Source: Mycolicibacterium sp. P1-5
Lineage (GTDB): Bacteria > Actinomycetota > Actinomycetes > Mycobacteriales > Mycobacteriaceae
DNA length: 64,000 bases
Assembly: GCF_008329565.1 (NCBI RefSeq)
Contig: NZ_NPKT01000003.1
Span: 1-64,000, forward strand
Reading direction: 5' to 3'
The notes below the pieces were generated by a model. It worked only from the letters and a program-made list of their open reading frames with translations, ran no database searches and was not told the origin of the DNA. Both the position numbers and the translations under genes were made by a program. Positions 41,649 through 51,169 of this stretch are shown here, one piece after another (the first letter of the stretch is position 1; each line of letters opens with the position of its first letter).

Positions 41649-43268
41649 ATGGCCGCAGGTCCGCGACACCGCGCGAAGCGTCGCAAGGCCACGGCCCGGC
41701 GGTGCGGTCTGGCCGCGGCCGCGGTCGGTATCGGTGTGGGGTTGGGAGCCGTGGGCGGCCAATCCGTGGCCTGGGCGGATACCGGCCACCCTGACACGTC
41801 GGCCTCATCGGCCTCATCGGCCTCAGCGTCGAGTCATTCTCCGGCGAGCGGGCCGCGGAAATCGGACGGCGGTCACAACGCACGTCGCGCCGCGTCCGCG
41901 ACGGCGACCAGCCGCGATAAATCGCCGGCTGCGGGGCTGGCGACGAGCCGCCGCAGCACAGCCCACGTCAATTCGCCTGCAACGCAGCTCAATCCCTCGC
42001 ATACACCCGGCACCACAGCGCCAGCCGAATCCACCGATGCCGTCGCGAGCACCGCGAGAACAACCCCGGCTATTGTCCCGCTCGCCGCGGTGACCACGTC
42101 GCTTCCGACCGCTTCCACCCCGCAACCTCCTGGGCCGCTGTCTCCGATCGCCCAACTGATCGCCCTACCCGGGCACATCGTGAACACCGTGCTGCAGGCG
42201 CTGGACATGACCGCCGCCGCAAGTGGACCGCAAAGCCCGCTGAACTTCGCACCGATCGACGAACTCATCTTCACGGTGTTCCGCAGGATCGAACATGCGG
42301 CGGGACTCGACGCGACGCCGACGGCGCAGCCGGTGCCGCCCGCCCTGATCTACACCGGCCCGACGACGGGACTGACGCCGACGGTGGCCCAGTTCCTCAA
42401 CGCCGCGGCGGCGGAGTACGTCCTGGGAGGTGTGCCGGGCGGGCTGCAGCAGTTCACCGTCAACGGCGTGCCGATGACGTCCACCAATGTTTTCTCGGGT
42501 GAGTCCGCGCAGGTCTGGGTGACACCGCAAAGCCAGATCATCATCGCCTATCAGGGCACCACTGGCGGCACCAACCTGTTGTTCAACCCGCTGATCGCCA
42601 TCTCCCAGATCGTCACCGACCTGCAGATCATTTTCACCGGAACGACGCCGCGAGCCTTCACCGACGCGCTGGCCTTCGAACAGCGGGTTCAGGACGCCGC
42701 GGCCCTGCAGGGTTACAGCACGTCCGACATCTTCGTCACCGGCCACTCGCTGGGTGGCTGGGAAGCCGAATACGTTGCGCAGCAAACCGGATTGGGCGGC
42801 ATCGGATTCGAAAGCCCCGGTATCAACACCATCGTGGCGGGTAACGGTGCGAACTCCGGGTTCGTCAACATCGAGACGTACGGAGATCCCGCGGCCTACT
42901 TTTCCACCGACCTGCCGGGTCTGCAGCCGTTCATGCCCCGCTATGTTCCCGGTGGCGGAAGCAAGCCGCACTACGGGCCGATTGTGATGATCGGCGACCC
43001 GAATGCGGTGGCGCCACTGTTCAATTCATCGGCGCTCTGGGGCTACGGTCCCATCGGGGACGTGATCTTCATGATGGACACCCTGGGCAACTTCTTCGAA
43101 CATCATCTACCCGCTATGCAGGCTTACAACCTCGACGTCAATCCGGACCCGACAGTGGTGCCGTGGTTGGGATTGCCGATGGGCCCGGTTGAGACCGGCT
43201 ACGGCACATTGACGATCTCTCAGCTGCTGCAGGCGGCCTCCCTGGCAGGAACGCTGATCACGCCGTAG
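41649..43268 (+). CDS. Secreted lipase-like (class 3 type) alpha/beta hydrolase
   Basis: A 539-aa exported protein. The start ATG at 41649 follows a G-rich site. Residues 1-45 give a basic, then hydrophobic signal ending near VAWADTG. About 100 residues of Ser/Ala/Thr/Pro-rich spacer follow. The catalytic part (about residues 215-530) has IIIAYQGTTGGTN, the nucleophile elbow FVTGHSLGGWEAEYVA and a late Asp/His region (DPAAYFSTD, GGSKPHYGP). The Lipase_3-like order suggests acylglycerol hydrolysis at the cell surface. It resembles the PE/PPE-free extracellular lipases of rapid growers. Confidence 0.82.
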   Translation: MAAGPRHRAKRRKATARRCGLAAAAVGIGVGLGAVGGQSVAWADTGHPDTSASSASSASASSHSPASGPRKSDGGHNARRAASATATSRDKSPAAGLATSRRSTAHVNSPATQLNPSHTPGTTAPAESTDAVASTARTTPAIVPLAAVTTSLPTASTPQPPGPLSPIAQLIALPGHIVNTVLQALDMTAAASGPQSPLNFAPIDELIFTVFRRIEHAAGLDATPTAQPVPPALIYTGPTTGLTPTVAQFLNAAAAEYVLGGVPGGLQQFTVNGVPMTSTNVFSGESAQVWVTPQSQIIIAYQGTTGGTNLLFNPLIAISQIVTDLQIIFTGTTPRAFTDALAFEQRVQDAAALQGYSTSDIFVTGHSLGGWEAEYVAQQTGLGGIGFESPGINTIVAGNGANSGFVNIETYGDPAAYFSTDLPGLQPFMPRYVPGGGSKPHYGPIVMIGDPNAVAPLFNSSALWGYGPIGDVIFMMDTLGNFFEHHLPAMQAYNLDVNPDPTVVPWLGLPMGPVETGYGTLTISQLLQAASLAGTLITP

Positions 43269-43717
43269 CAAGCACGCTCCGATGTGAATGGTCAATTCAG
43301 CTGATCCGGCCAGTGGCCGGTGCCGAACGAGGGTACGCCCTTCGGGTAATAAACGGACCACGGTGTCGCCACCGGAGTGGCGAAGGCTCGCAGCGATAAC
43401 TGTAAGTCGGCTTATGCACACCGTTTCCGGCGCTTCAATGGGAAGTACTCGCGAGCAATGCGGGCACTGCGGCCGTCATGCGGCAGCTTCCCGCATCCTG
43501 ATCAGTTGAGCAGTATGTTAATGAATATTCTGCAAAATCTTGACGGTACGACTCGGTCAGTCATACGGTGCACAAGGCACCGAAGAACCCACCGGCTGAC
43601 GACGTCGGCATCAAGCAGTGAACGGATGTGAATCCCCCATCTTCCGCGTCCAGCAAATGCGCTTGCGCACAGGATCTTTGACACGCGAGGCGTTGGCGAC
43701 CTCAACGGAACCGGCCA
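43269..43717. other. Gap before the mce operon with a 15-nt palindrome
   Basis: No convincing gene is present in this 449-nt gap. CCGGCCA-G-TGGCCGG (43306-43320), 35 nt after the lipase-like stop, is a perfect odd palindrome that could terminate that gene. The rest should contain the mce promoter; it is AT-richer around 43500-43560. No TetR or GntR gene stands directly upstream, unlike some mce operons. Confidence 0.5.
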
Positions 43718-44584
43718 ATGCCTAGCGCAGATCTGCCCGCAATCCAACAGCGGAGCGCCGGCGGTGTGCAGGCGATCGAGAACTGGACCGTCGGCTATGT
43801 GAAACGACATCCACTCGCCTCGCTGGCAACCGTGGGCGACCAATTCGTCCTGGGCGTGCGGACTCTCCAGTACTTGTTCCTCGACCTGGTCACCGGCCGG
43901 TTCCCGCTGCAGGAGTTCGTGCGCCAGGGCGCCTTCATGGCCGGGACTGCAGTAGTGCCGACCGTGCTGGTGGCGCTGCCGGTCGGCGTGACGCTATCCA
44001 TCCAGTTCGCCCTGCTCGCCGGCCAGGTCGGCGCCACCTCGCTGGCGGGCGCGGCCAGCGGTCTGGCCGTGATCCGGCAGGCCGCGTCCCTGGTCGCGGC
44101 GATCCTGATGGCTGCCGCGGTCGGCTCGGCCATCACCGCGGACCTCGGTTCCCGCACGATGCGCGAAGAGATCGACGCCATGGAGGTCATGGGGGTTTCG
44201 GTGATCCGCCGCCTCGTCGTCCCCCGGTTCGCCGCCGCGATCATGATCGGTGTGGCCCTCACCGGGGTGGTCTGCTTCGTCGGGTTCCTGGCGAGCTACC
44301 TGTTCAATGTCTACTTCCAGAACGGCGCGCCAGGCAGCTTCGTGGCCACCTTCGCGTCGTTCACCACGCCGGGCGACATGGTGCTGGCGTTACTCAAGGC
44401 CGTGGTGTTCGGCGCGATCGTCGCGATCGTGTCCAGTCAGAAAGGCCTGTCGACCAAGGGCGGCCCGACCGGGGTGGCCAACTCGGTGAATGCTGCTGTC
44501 GTAGAATCGATTCTGATCCTGATGATCGTCAACGTCGCTATCAGCCAGCTCTACAACATGCTGTTCCCCAGGGTCGGATTGTGA
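43718..44584 (+). CDS. yrbEA: YrbE-family permease A of the mce operon
   Basis: A 288-aa MlaE/YrbE membrane protein, permease half of the Mce lipid importer. Five or so hydrophobic segments are visible, with the conserved AITADLGSRTMREEIDAMEV near residues 144-163, which couples to the MceG ATPase. It starts with ATG at the head of a ten-gene operon and overlaps yrbEB (GTGA). The substrate could be fatty acid, sterol or another lipid; the paralogue number cannot be set by eye. Confidence 0.95.
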   Translation: MPSADLPAIQQRSAGGVQAIENWTVGYVKRHPLASLATVGDQFVLGVRTLQYLFLDLVTGRFPLQEFVRQGAFMAGTAVVPTVLVALPVGVTLSIQFALLAGQVGATSLAGAASGLAVIRQAASLVAAILMAAAVGSAITADLGSRTMREEIDAMEVMGVSVIRRLVVPRFAAAIMIGVALTGVVCFVGFLASYLFNVYFQNGAPGSFVATFASFTTPGDMVLALLKAVVFGAIVAIVSSQKGLSTKGGPTGVANSVNAAVVESILILMIVNVAISQLYNMLFPRVGL

Positions 44585-45435
44585 CGGTATCGGCCTACAG
44601 CCCATTCCGGCTCCCCTGGGCTCGGTTCTCCCGGACGCTTGTATCACCGATCGTTCGGATAGGCCACATGCTGGTCTTCTTCATCCGCGCGGTCGCGGCG
44701 GTGCCGATCGCATTGCGGCACTACCGTCCTGAGTTCGCCCGGCTGCTCTCCGATATCGCTTGGGGCAACGGCTCGTTGGTGGTCGGCGGCGGCACCGCCG
44801 GCGTCGCGCTTGTCCTCGGCGTGACGGTCGGCGCGATCGTCGGTATCGAGGGTTACAACTTCCTGAACCTCTTGGGCCTGGGTCCGGCGACCGGGATCAT
44901 CTCCTCGTTGGTGAACACCCGCGAGCTCGCGCCGATCGCCGCATCGTTGGCGTTCGCGACGCAGGGTGGCTGCCGGTTCACCGCGCAGCTGGGATCCATG
45001 CGGATCGCCGAGGAGATCGACGCGCTCGATTCGTTGGCGATCCGGCCCATCCCCTATCTGGTGACCACGCGGCTGATGGCGTCAGTCGTCGCCGTGATCC
45101 CGCTCTACGTCTTGTGTTTGGCGGTCAGCTACCTGACCACACAGATCGTGGTCGAGGTGATCAGCGGCGGATCGAATGGGGCGTATCTGCACTACTTCAC
45201 GCTGATGCTGTCCGGCACCGACATCCTGTACTCGCTGCTGAAGGCCGTCATCTTCGTGTGGATCGCCTCGACGATCCAGTGCTACTACGGCTTCTACGCC
45301 AGCGGCGGGCCCGAGGGTGTGGGCATCGCCGCCGGGCACGCCATGCGTGCGGCCATCACCGTGACGATCGTGGTGAACATGCTGCTGACCATGGCGCTGT
45401 GGAGTGTCGACGCGGGCGCGAGGTTCGGCGGGTAG
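44581..45435 (+). CDS. yrbEB: YrbE-family permease B of the mce operon
   Basis: A 284-aa YrbE/MlaE permease paired with yrbEA. The coupling segment is QLGSMRIAEEIDALDSLAIR near residues 137-156. It contains multiple hydrophobic helices and LGLGPATGIISSLVNTREL, typical of YrbEB. The GTG start overlaps the previous stop by four bases. mceA begins the base after its TAG. Confidence 0.95.
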   Translation: MTVSAYSPFRLPWARFSRTLVSPIVRIGHMLVFFIRAVAAVPIALRHYRPEFARLLSDIAWGNGSLVVGGGTAGVALVLGVTVGAIVGIEGYNFLNLLGLGPATGIISSLVNTRELAPIAASLAFATQGGCRFTAQLGSMRIAEEIDALDSLAIRPIPYLVTTRLMASVVAVIPLYVLCLAVSYLTTQIVVEVISGGSNGAYLHYFTLMLSGTDILYSLLKAVIFVWIASTIQCYYGFYASGGPEGVGIAAGHAMRAAITVTIVVNMLLTMALWSVDAGARFGG

Positions 45436-46803
45436 ATGGCCAATTCCTTTGACCTGGACGGGCGCGGGCCCTCGGAGCGACAACTGCTGCTCTGCGGGCT
45501 GGCCGTCGTGTTGGTCGCTGCCCTGGTGACCACGCTGCTGCTGCTCAAGTCGAACGGCAGGTTGAACGACTACGTCCGGGTGGTCGCGGACCTGCTCAAC
45601 GTCGGCGACGGGCTGCCGCAGAAATCAGACGTCAAGTATCACGGCGTCTTGGTCGGTTCGGTCGACAGCGTGATCCCCGCCGCCAACGGCCATCCGAACT
45701 ACGTCCACATCGACTTGAAACCCGAATATGCCGGCTCCATCCCGGCATCGGTGACCGCACGGGTGGTGCCGTCCAACGTGTTCGCGGTGTCGTCGGTGCA
45801 GCTGGTCGCCGACGGGGAAGGGCCGGCGATCCGCGCCGGCGAGCACATCCCCGAGGACACCCAGCTGCCGACCGTGCTGTTCCAGACCACGATCAGCAAG
45901 CTGCGCGACGTGCTGGCCGCCACCGGCCGCGGACGCGAGGACCGCAGTGTGGGCATCCTGGCCGCGGTCAACGCCGCCACCGAGAACCGCCGCGGCAAGC
46001 TGCTCGCCGGTGGTGCACAGCTCAATCGGCTTATGGACCAGCTGAACTCGATCGTCAGCACCGACGACGGACCCTCGACGGTATCCGCGCTCATCGACGC
46101 CACCCACGGGCTGTCGGCCACCGCTCCCGATCTCGTCGACGCCCTGCACCAGGCGGTGCAACCCATGCAGGTGTTCGCCGAAAAGCGTGAGGCACTCTCC
46201 AATTTGGTCACCGGTGGTTCGCATACGTTGAACACCACCCATACCGCGATCAACAATCACATCGACCAGCTGACCGGTATCAGCCATGACCTGACGCCGG
46301 TGTTGGGCAGCTTGGCGATGAATGCGGGCAAGTTCGTGCCGGCGTTCACGAAGATGAATGAGTTGTCCCGCAAGTTCTTCGACGAGGTGTGGATGCCCGA
46401 ACTGGACACCGGCAACATGCGGGTCAACCTGTCCCTGACGCCGAGCTACGACTACACCCGCGCCGACTGCCCGCGCTACAGCCAACTGTTGGGCCCGAGC
46501 TGCTACACCGCACCGAAGATCGTGGTGCGGCCTGACATGCCCGAGATGCTGCTGCCGCAGAATTATCAGCCCCCCAAGGATTTGGCGCCCACGCCGGGGA
46601 CGGTGGTCGGCGCAGGCGGCAACCTGATCGCCGTCGGACCGCCGTTGGTCAACCCGAACCCGAACCTGGCCGACCCGAATCCGCCGACACCCTGGTGGGC
46701 TCCGCCGTTTCCGCGGGTGCCGGGCACCGCCGATCCCGACGACGCGCCTGGTGCTCCGGCGCCTGCTCCGCCGCTGCCCGCCGAAGCCGGAGGCGCCCGA
46801 TGA
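45436..46803 (+). CDS. mceA: MCE-family protein MceA
   Basis: A 455-aa Mce protein with an N-terminal membrane anchor (about residues 17-37) and the MlaD/MCE domain (DVKYHGVLVGSVDSVIPAAN then a VVPSNVFAVSSVQLV core). A long helical region and a Pro/Gly-rich tail follow. Mce proteins form a hexameric tunnel from the membrane to the wall. The end overlaps mceB by four bases. The position after two yrbE genes fixes it as the A subunit. Confidence 0.95.
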   Translation: MANSFDLDGRGPSERQLLLCGLAVVLVAALVTTLLLLKSNGRLNDYVRVVADLLNVGDGLPQKSDVKYHGVLVGSVDSVIPAANGHPNYVHIDLKPEYAGSIPASVTARVVPSNVFAVSSVQLVADGEGPAIRAGEHIPEDTQLPTVLFQTTISKLRDVLAATGRGREDRSVGILAAVNAATENRRGKLLAGGAQLNRLMDQLNSIVSTDDGPSTVSALIDATHGLSATAPDLVDALHQAVQPMQVFAEKREALSNLVTGGSHTLNTTHTAINNHIDQLTGISHDLTPVLGSLAMNAGKFVPAFTKMNELSRKFFDEVWMPELDTGNMRVNLSLTPSYDYTRADCPRYSQLLGPSCYTAPKIVVRPDMPEMLLPQNYQPPKDLAPTPGTVVGAGGNLIAVGPPLVNPNPNLADPNPPTPWWAPPFPRVPGTADPDDAPGAPAPAPPLPAEAGGAR

Positions 46804-47855
46804 GATTTCGCGCTCCATTGATCGGGCTGTCACTGTTCATGGTCGTGGCGGTGACGCTGACGTGGCTGGTGTACGCCACGCTGCGCCGCGACGTGGCCGG
46901 ACCGACCACCCCGTATGCGGCGATGTTCACCGACGTCTTCGGGCTGCGGGAGGGCGACGACGTCCGGATGGCGGGCGTGCGGGTCGGCCGGGTCGAAAAG
47001 ATCGAATTGGCAGGCAAATTGGCGAAGGTGTCGTTCGTGGTGCAAAACGAGCAGCATCTGTTCGGCAACACCGTCGCGTCGGTCACGTACCAGAACATCG
47101 TCGGTCAGCGTTACCTAGGGTTGTCGCTGGGCAGGATCGGCAGTCCGGGCCCGCTCTCACCGCACGCCACGATCCCGCTCGAGCGCACCGACCCGTCGTT
47201 TGATGTCGGCACCCTGCTCAACGGCTACGAACCGTTGTTCAGCGTGCTGAACCCACGCGATGCCGACAACCTGACCAAGGGCGTCATCCAGTCGCTGCAG
47301 GGTGACAACTCCTCGATCGTGAACCTGGTCAGCCAGACCTCCACGCTGACGGACACTTTCGCGGGCCGCGATCAGGTCCTTGGCGATGTGATCACCCAAC
47401 TGAACACCGTGATGGCGAACCTCTCGACGCAGAACAAGAGCCTCGATCAGGTGCTCTCGCAGTCCAGCAAGGTCGTGTCGAACTTCAACGCGCGGCGCCC
47501 CGAGCTGGTCGCCTCCACCGGCACGATGGCGCGGGTGCTCCGGCAGCTGTCCACGATCTCTGACACGGTCAATCCGCAGCTGAACGAAATGATCACCCGC
47601 CAACCGGGTTTCACCGGTCACCTGGTCGACATCGAACCGCAGCTCGCGTTCACCGGCGACAACCTGCCGCTGATGCTCAAGGGGCTGGGCCGGATCACCA
47701 ACGAGGGCGCCTTCGGCAACGCGTACGCCTGCGACCTGAACGCCACCGGCTTCTTCCCCGGACTCAACGACATCACGCCGATCATCGTCAACGCGGCGAC
47801 CCCCGGGAGCAAAGCGATGTACACCCCCCGATGCAGGAATATGGCCGATGGCTAG
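46800..47855 (+). CDS. mceB: MCE-family protein MceB
   Basis: A 351-aa Mce protein. It has an N-terminal hydrophobic anchor (residues 5-24), then the MCE domain with FGLREGDDVRMAGVRVGRVE and VASVTYQNIVGQRYLGLS. A helical domain and ACDLNATGF with the paired CRNMADG end follow. The ATG overlaps the mceA stop. Size is normal for MceB (about 345 aa). It overlaps mceC by eight bases. Confidence 0.94.
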   Translation: MRFRAPLIGLSLFMVVAVTLTWLVYATLRRDVAGPTTPYAAMFTDVFGLREGDDVRMAGVRVGRVEKIELAGKLAKVSFVVQNEQHLFGNTVASVTYQNIVGQRYLGLSLGRIGSPGPLSPHATIPLERTDPSFDVGTLLNGYEPLFSVLNPRDADNLTKGVIQSLQGDNSSIVNLVSQTSTLTDTFAGRDQVLGDVITQLNTVMANLSTQNKSLDQVLSQSSKVVSNFNARRPELVASTGTMARVLRQLSTISDTVNPQLNEMITRQPGFTGHLVDIEPQLAFTGDNLPLMLKGLGRITNEGAFGNAYACDLNATGFFPGLNDITPIIVNAATPGSKAMYTPRCRNMADG

Positions 47856-48867
47856 GCGTCGGCTGGAAAGTTACAACAAGACCTGGCTCGGCCTGATCGC
47901 CGTCGCCGTAGTCAGCGTCATCGTCGGCGCGATGCTGATTGCCAACGCGGCCAACGTCGGTCACCGGCACTACACGGCGCTGTTCCTCCAGGCCGCCGCC
48001 CTGCAAGCCGGGAACCCGATCACCATCGGCGGCATCCAGGTCGGCAAGGTCACCAGCATGAAGCTGGCCGGCGACCACGTCGAGGCAGGGCTCGAGGTGC
48101 GTGATGACGTCGCACTCGGCACCAACTCGAAGGCGGTCATCAAGGTCGCCACGATTCTGGGCTCGCGCTATCTGTCGCTGGAACCCGAAGACGGTGGCGC
48201 GTTGCCGAACAACACGTTCGACCTGTCCCACACCGAGGTGCCCTACGACCTGCAGGCCGCGCTGGCCGACGTGACGACCACCTACGAGCAGGTGGACACC
48301 GATGCGTTCGCGACGTCGTTGGGCATTCTCGGGAAGCAGATGCAGGGCCTGCCCGAAGTGGTGCCGCAGGCCATGCGGAACATTCAGACGCTGTCGACGG
48401 TGATCGCCGACCGGCGAGACCAGTTGGGCGCCTTGCTCAAGAGCACCGATGTGATCAGCTCCACGCTGGAACGCCAGCACGCCAACATCGGGGCGATGAT
48501 CAACCAAGGCCAGGAGCTGATCAGCCGGTTCGTGGAACGCAGCGCGACCTTCCACGCGATGATGGCGGCGCTGACCAACTTGGTGAACACGATGAGCACC
48601 ACCGTGGTGGCCAACCGCAGCGAGCTGGACCAGACCGTCAAGAACCTGCGGCAGCTGTCCGATCTGCTGGCCCAGCATGACGATCTGCTGCGCAGCACGC
48701 TGCAGGCCGGCCCGGTCGCCTTGCGCGGTTTCGCAAACGCCAGCGGCACCGGCAACGCCTTCGACTTCAATGCGCCCAACGGTTTGGCGGTCGACTCCTG
48801 GATGTGCGCGATCAGCGGACGGGCCAAGCAGTTCGGCATGATCCAGTACTTCAAGGATTGCAAGTGA
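47848..48867 (+). CDS. mceC: MCE-family protein MceC
   Basis: A 339-aa Mce protein: anchor helix at about residues 13-33, MCE domain with AALQAGNPITIGGIQVGKVT and AVIKVATILGSRYLSLEPE, then a helical region. It is shorter than some MceC proteins because the C-terminal Pro-rich tail is absent. The 8-nt overlap with mceB and the 4-nt overlap with mceD (GTGA) mark continuous translation. Confidence 0.94.
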   Translation: MARRRLESYNKTWLGLIAVAVVSVIVGAMLIANAANVGHRHYTALFLQAAALQAGNPITIGGIQVGKVTSMKLAGDHVEAGLEVRDDVALGTNSKAVIKVATILGSRYLSLEPEDGGALPNNTFDLSHTEVPYDLQAALADVTTTYEQVDTDAFATSLGILGKQMQGLPEVVPQAMRNIQTLSTVIADRRDQLGALLKSTDVISSTLERQHANIGAMINQGQELISRFVERSATFHAMMAALTNLVNTMSTTVVANRSELDQTVKNLRQLSDLLAQHDDLLRSTLQAGPVALRGFANASGTGNAFDFNAPNGLAVDSWMCAISGRAKQFGMIQYFKDCK

Positions 48868-49979
48868 GCGCGCGCGCCAGGCTGCTGGCTGTCCTGACGG
48901 TGGTCGTGGTGGCCGCCGCGTCGGCGGTCACCGTGGGGTGGGTGTACTTCCGCTCGACTACCGACCACATCACGCTGACCGCCCAATTCGACAGCGCTGC
49001 CGGGCTTTATGTGGACAACACGGTGGCGGTGCTGGGGATGCCGGTGGGCAAGGTCAAAGCGATCACGCCCAAGAGCGGCTACGTGGAGGTGCAGTTCACC
49101 GTGGACCGCGGCGTCAAGATCCCCGCGGACGCCCAGGCGGTCACGATCTCGACGTCGATCCTGACCGACCGGCAGATCGAGCTCACCCCGCCCTATCGCG
49201 GCGGTCCGGTCCTCAAGGACCGCGACACCATCGGGCTGCCGCGTACCAAGACGCCCGTGGAATTCGCCCGGGTGCTCGGCGTGCTCGACAAGATCTCGCT
49301 GTCGTTGAAGGGTGACGGCAACGGAAACGGCCCGGTGGCCGACGTGGTCAACTCGGGCGCGGCGATCGCCGACGGCAACGGGCAGAAAATCAAAGACGCA
49401 CTGGGCGAGTTGTCGAATGCGTTGCGGCTGTCCGCAGACGGGGGTGCGCAGACCCGCGATCAGTTGACCACGATCGTGCGCAACCTCAGTTCGCTGCTGC
49501 AGGCGGCCGCCGACAACGACGCGCAGCTGCGCGACTTCGGCACCACCGTGCGCCAGCTGAGCCAGATCGTCAACGACGAGGACTTCGGCAGCGGCACCAC
49601 CGGCAAGACGATGAACACGTTGCTCGCGCAGGTCGGCGACTTCCTGGAAAAGAACCGGGACAACATCAAGGCCGTCGTCAACAACGGCAACACCACCGCC
49701 AACACGCTCGTCGAACGTCAGCGTGACCTCAAGGAGTTCCTCGACGTCGCCCCGCTGACGCTGGACAACCTGTACAACGTCGTCGACCGCAACAACGGCG
49801 TCGCGCGGGCCCGGGTGCTCACCGACCGGGTGTTGTTCGACAACACGGCGACCAAGGAACTGTGCAACTTGATGGGTCTGCGTCAGTTGGGTTGCAGCAC
49901 CGGCACATTGCAGGACTTCGGGCCAGATTTCGGGCTGAGCTACGTGCTCGACGGTATGGCCGCGATGGGGCAGAAATGA
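48864..49979 (+). CDS. mceD: MCE-family protein MceD
   Basis: A 371-aa Mce protein. The GTG start, overlapping the mceC TGA, is followed by an anchor helix (about residues 5-25) and the MCE domain (DNTVAVLGMPVGKVKAITPK and AVTISTSILTDRQIELTPPY). The helical part ends without the long Pro-rich tail seen in MceD of mce1. The two closing Cys-containing segments (LCNLMGLRQLGC) match other MceD proteins. Confidence 0.93.
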   Translation: MSARARLLAVLTVVVVAAASAVTVGWVYFRSTTDHITLTAQFDSAAGLYVDNTVAVLGMPVGKVKAITPKSGYVEVQFTVDRGVKIPADAQAVTISTSILTDRQIELTPPYRGGPVLKDRDTIGLPRTKTPVEFARVLGVLDKISLSLKGDGNGNGPVADVVNSGAAIADGNGQKIKDALGELSNALRLSADGGAQTRDQLTTIVRNLSSLLQAAADNDAQLRDFGTTVRQLSQIVNDEDFGSGTTGKTMNTLLAQVGDFLEKNRDNIKAVVNNGNTTANTLVERQRDLKEFLDVAPLTLDNLYNVVDRNNGVARARVLTDRVLFDNTATKELCNLMGLRQLGCSTGTLQDFGPDFGLSYVLDGMAAMGQK

Positions 49980-51169
49980 AACGGGCTCTTGCGGTGCTGT
50001 TCGTCGCGGTCGGTGCGACGGCGTGCTCGTCCAACGGGTTGTCGAGTCTGCCGTTGCCGGCGCCGACGGTAGGTAGCGGCGGGTACCGGCTCACCGCGGT
50101 GTTCTCCAACGCGCTGAACCTGCCGGCCAACGCCAAGGTGAAGCTCGCGGGTGCCGACGTCGGTCAGATGGAGACGATGGTGGCGCGCAACTACACCGCC
50201 GTCACCACGATCCGGGTCATGGACGGGGTGCGCTTGCCGCAGGGCAGCACGGCCGAATTGCGTTCGGCCACCCCGCTGGGTGATGTGTTTATCGCGCTAA
50301 AACCACCAGCAGCCGCCTCGCCTGCCACGCCGCTGTTGAAGGATGGCGACACCATCGGTTTGGACAACACCGCGGCGGCGGCCACGGTGGAGTCGGTGCT
50401 CAGTTCGGCGGCGGTCATGGTCAACGGCGGCGCGGTGCGGAACTTCACCAACATCATCAACGGGTTGGGTAAGGCGACCGGCGACCAGGGCCAGGCGTTC
50501 GGCGACATCATCGCCAAAACGAACGGCACACTGTCCAAACTCACGGCGCGCTCGGGCCAGATTTCGGATGCACTCACCGAGACATCGGACTTGGCACGGG
50601 AACTCGACGCCAAGAATCAGCAACTCAGCGAGGTCGTGGCCGCCGCGGGGCCAGCGACTGACGCCTTGGCGGCCAACGCCGACAGCGTCGCCGACGTGGT
50701 GCAGCAGGCCGGTGACACCGGCACGCAGCTGGAGAAGTTCCCATCTATCGCGGGCACCGACAGCAGTGGGCGCAGCGTGATCGCCGACGCCAACACCATC
50801 GCGCGGTCGTGGAACGACTTGGTGCTGGCACCGGACGCCAATCTGGCTGCGCTGAACCGGTTGATGCCGCCGTTCATCAAATCGACTCCCAGCAACGCGA
50901 TTTCGGTGCGTGCCAGCATCGACCGGCTGGTGCTGGGGTCGATTCCGGACGCAGGGTTCGGCGGTGACGTCGGATTCCACGGGCCGAAGCGGTATGACTG
51001 GGCGCAGATGGCCGGCACGTTCAAGTACACCCTGTGGCGGTTGCAGCAGCGCGTCGTCGGGCAGGGCCCGGGTGTTCCGCAGGTTCCCGTGTTGCCCAGC
51101 CCTGACAAACCCGGCGAGCTGATCGTGGCGCCCCCGAGCCCCGCTCCTGGGTCGGAGCCGCCGCCATGA
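49976..51169 (+). CDS. mceE: MCE-family lipoprotein MceE (LprK-like)
   Basis: A 397-aa Mce protein with a lipoprotein signal: MKRALAVLFVAVGATACSSN puts the lipidated Cys at residue 17, the standard feature of the E subunit. The MCE domain contains LPANAKVKLAGADVGQMETM and the PLGDVFIALKPP core. ATGA overlap joins it to mceD, and its end overlaps mceF by four bases. A Pro-rich tail closes the protein. Confidence 0.95.
   Translation: MKRALAVLFVAVGATACSSNGLSSLPLPAPTVGSGGYRLTAVFSNALNLPANAKVKLAGADVGQMETMVARNYTAVTTIRVMDGVRLPQGSTAELRSATPLGDVFIALKPPAAASPATPLLKDGDTIGLDNTAAAATVESVLSSAAVMVNGGAVRNFTNIINGLGKATGDQGQAFGDIIAKTNGTLSKLTARSGQISDALTETSDLARELDAKNQQLSEVVAAAGPATDALAANADSVADVVQQAGDTGTQLEKFPSIAGTDSSGRSVIADANTIARSWNDLVLAPDANLAALNRLMPPFIKSTPSNAISVRASIDRLVLGSIPDAGFGGDVGFHGPKRYDWAQMAGTFKYTLWRLQQRVVGQGPGVPQVPVLPSPDKPGELIVAPPSPAPGSEPPP

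Noticed and set aside
45625..46833. A 402-codon open frame antisense to mceA
   Set aside because: mceA is certain by homology and operon structure; the reverse frame is a GC artefact.
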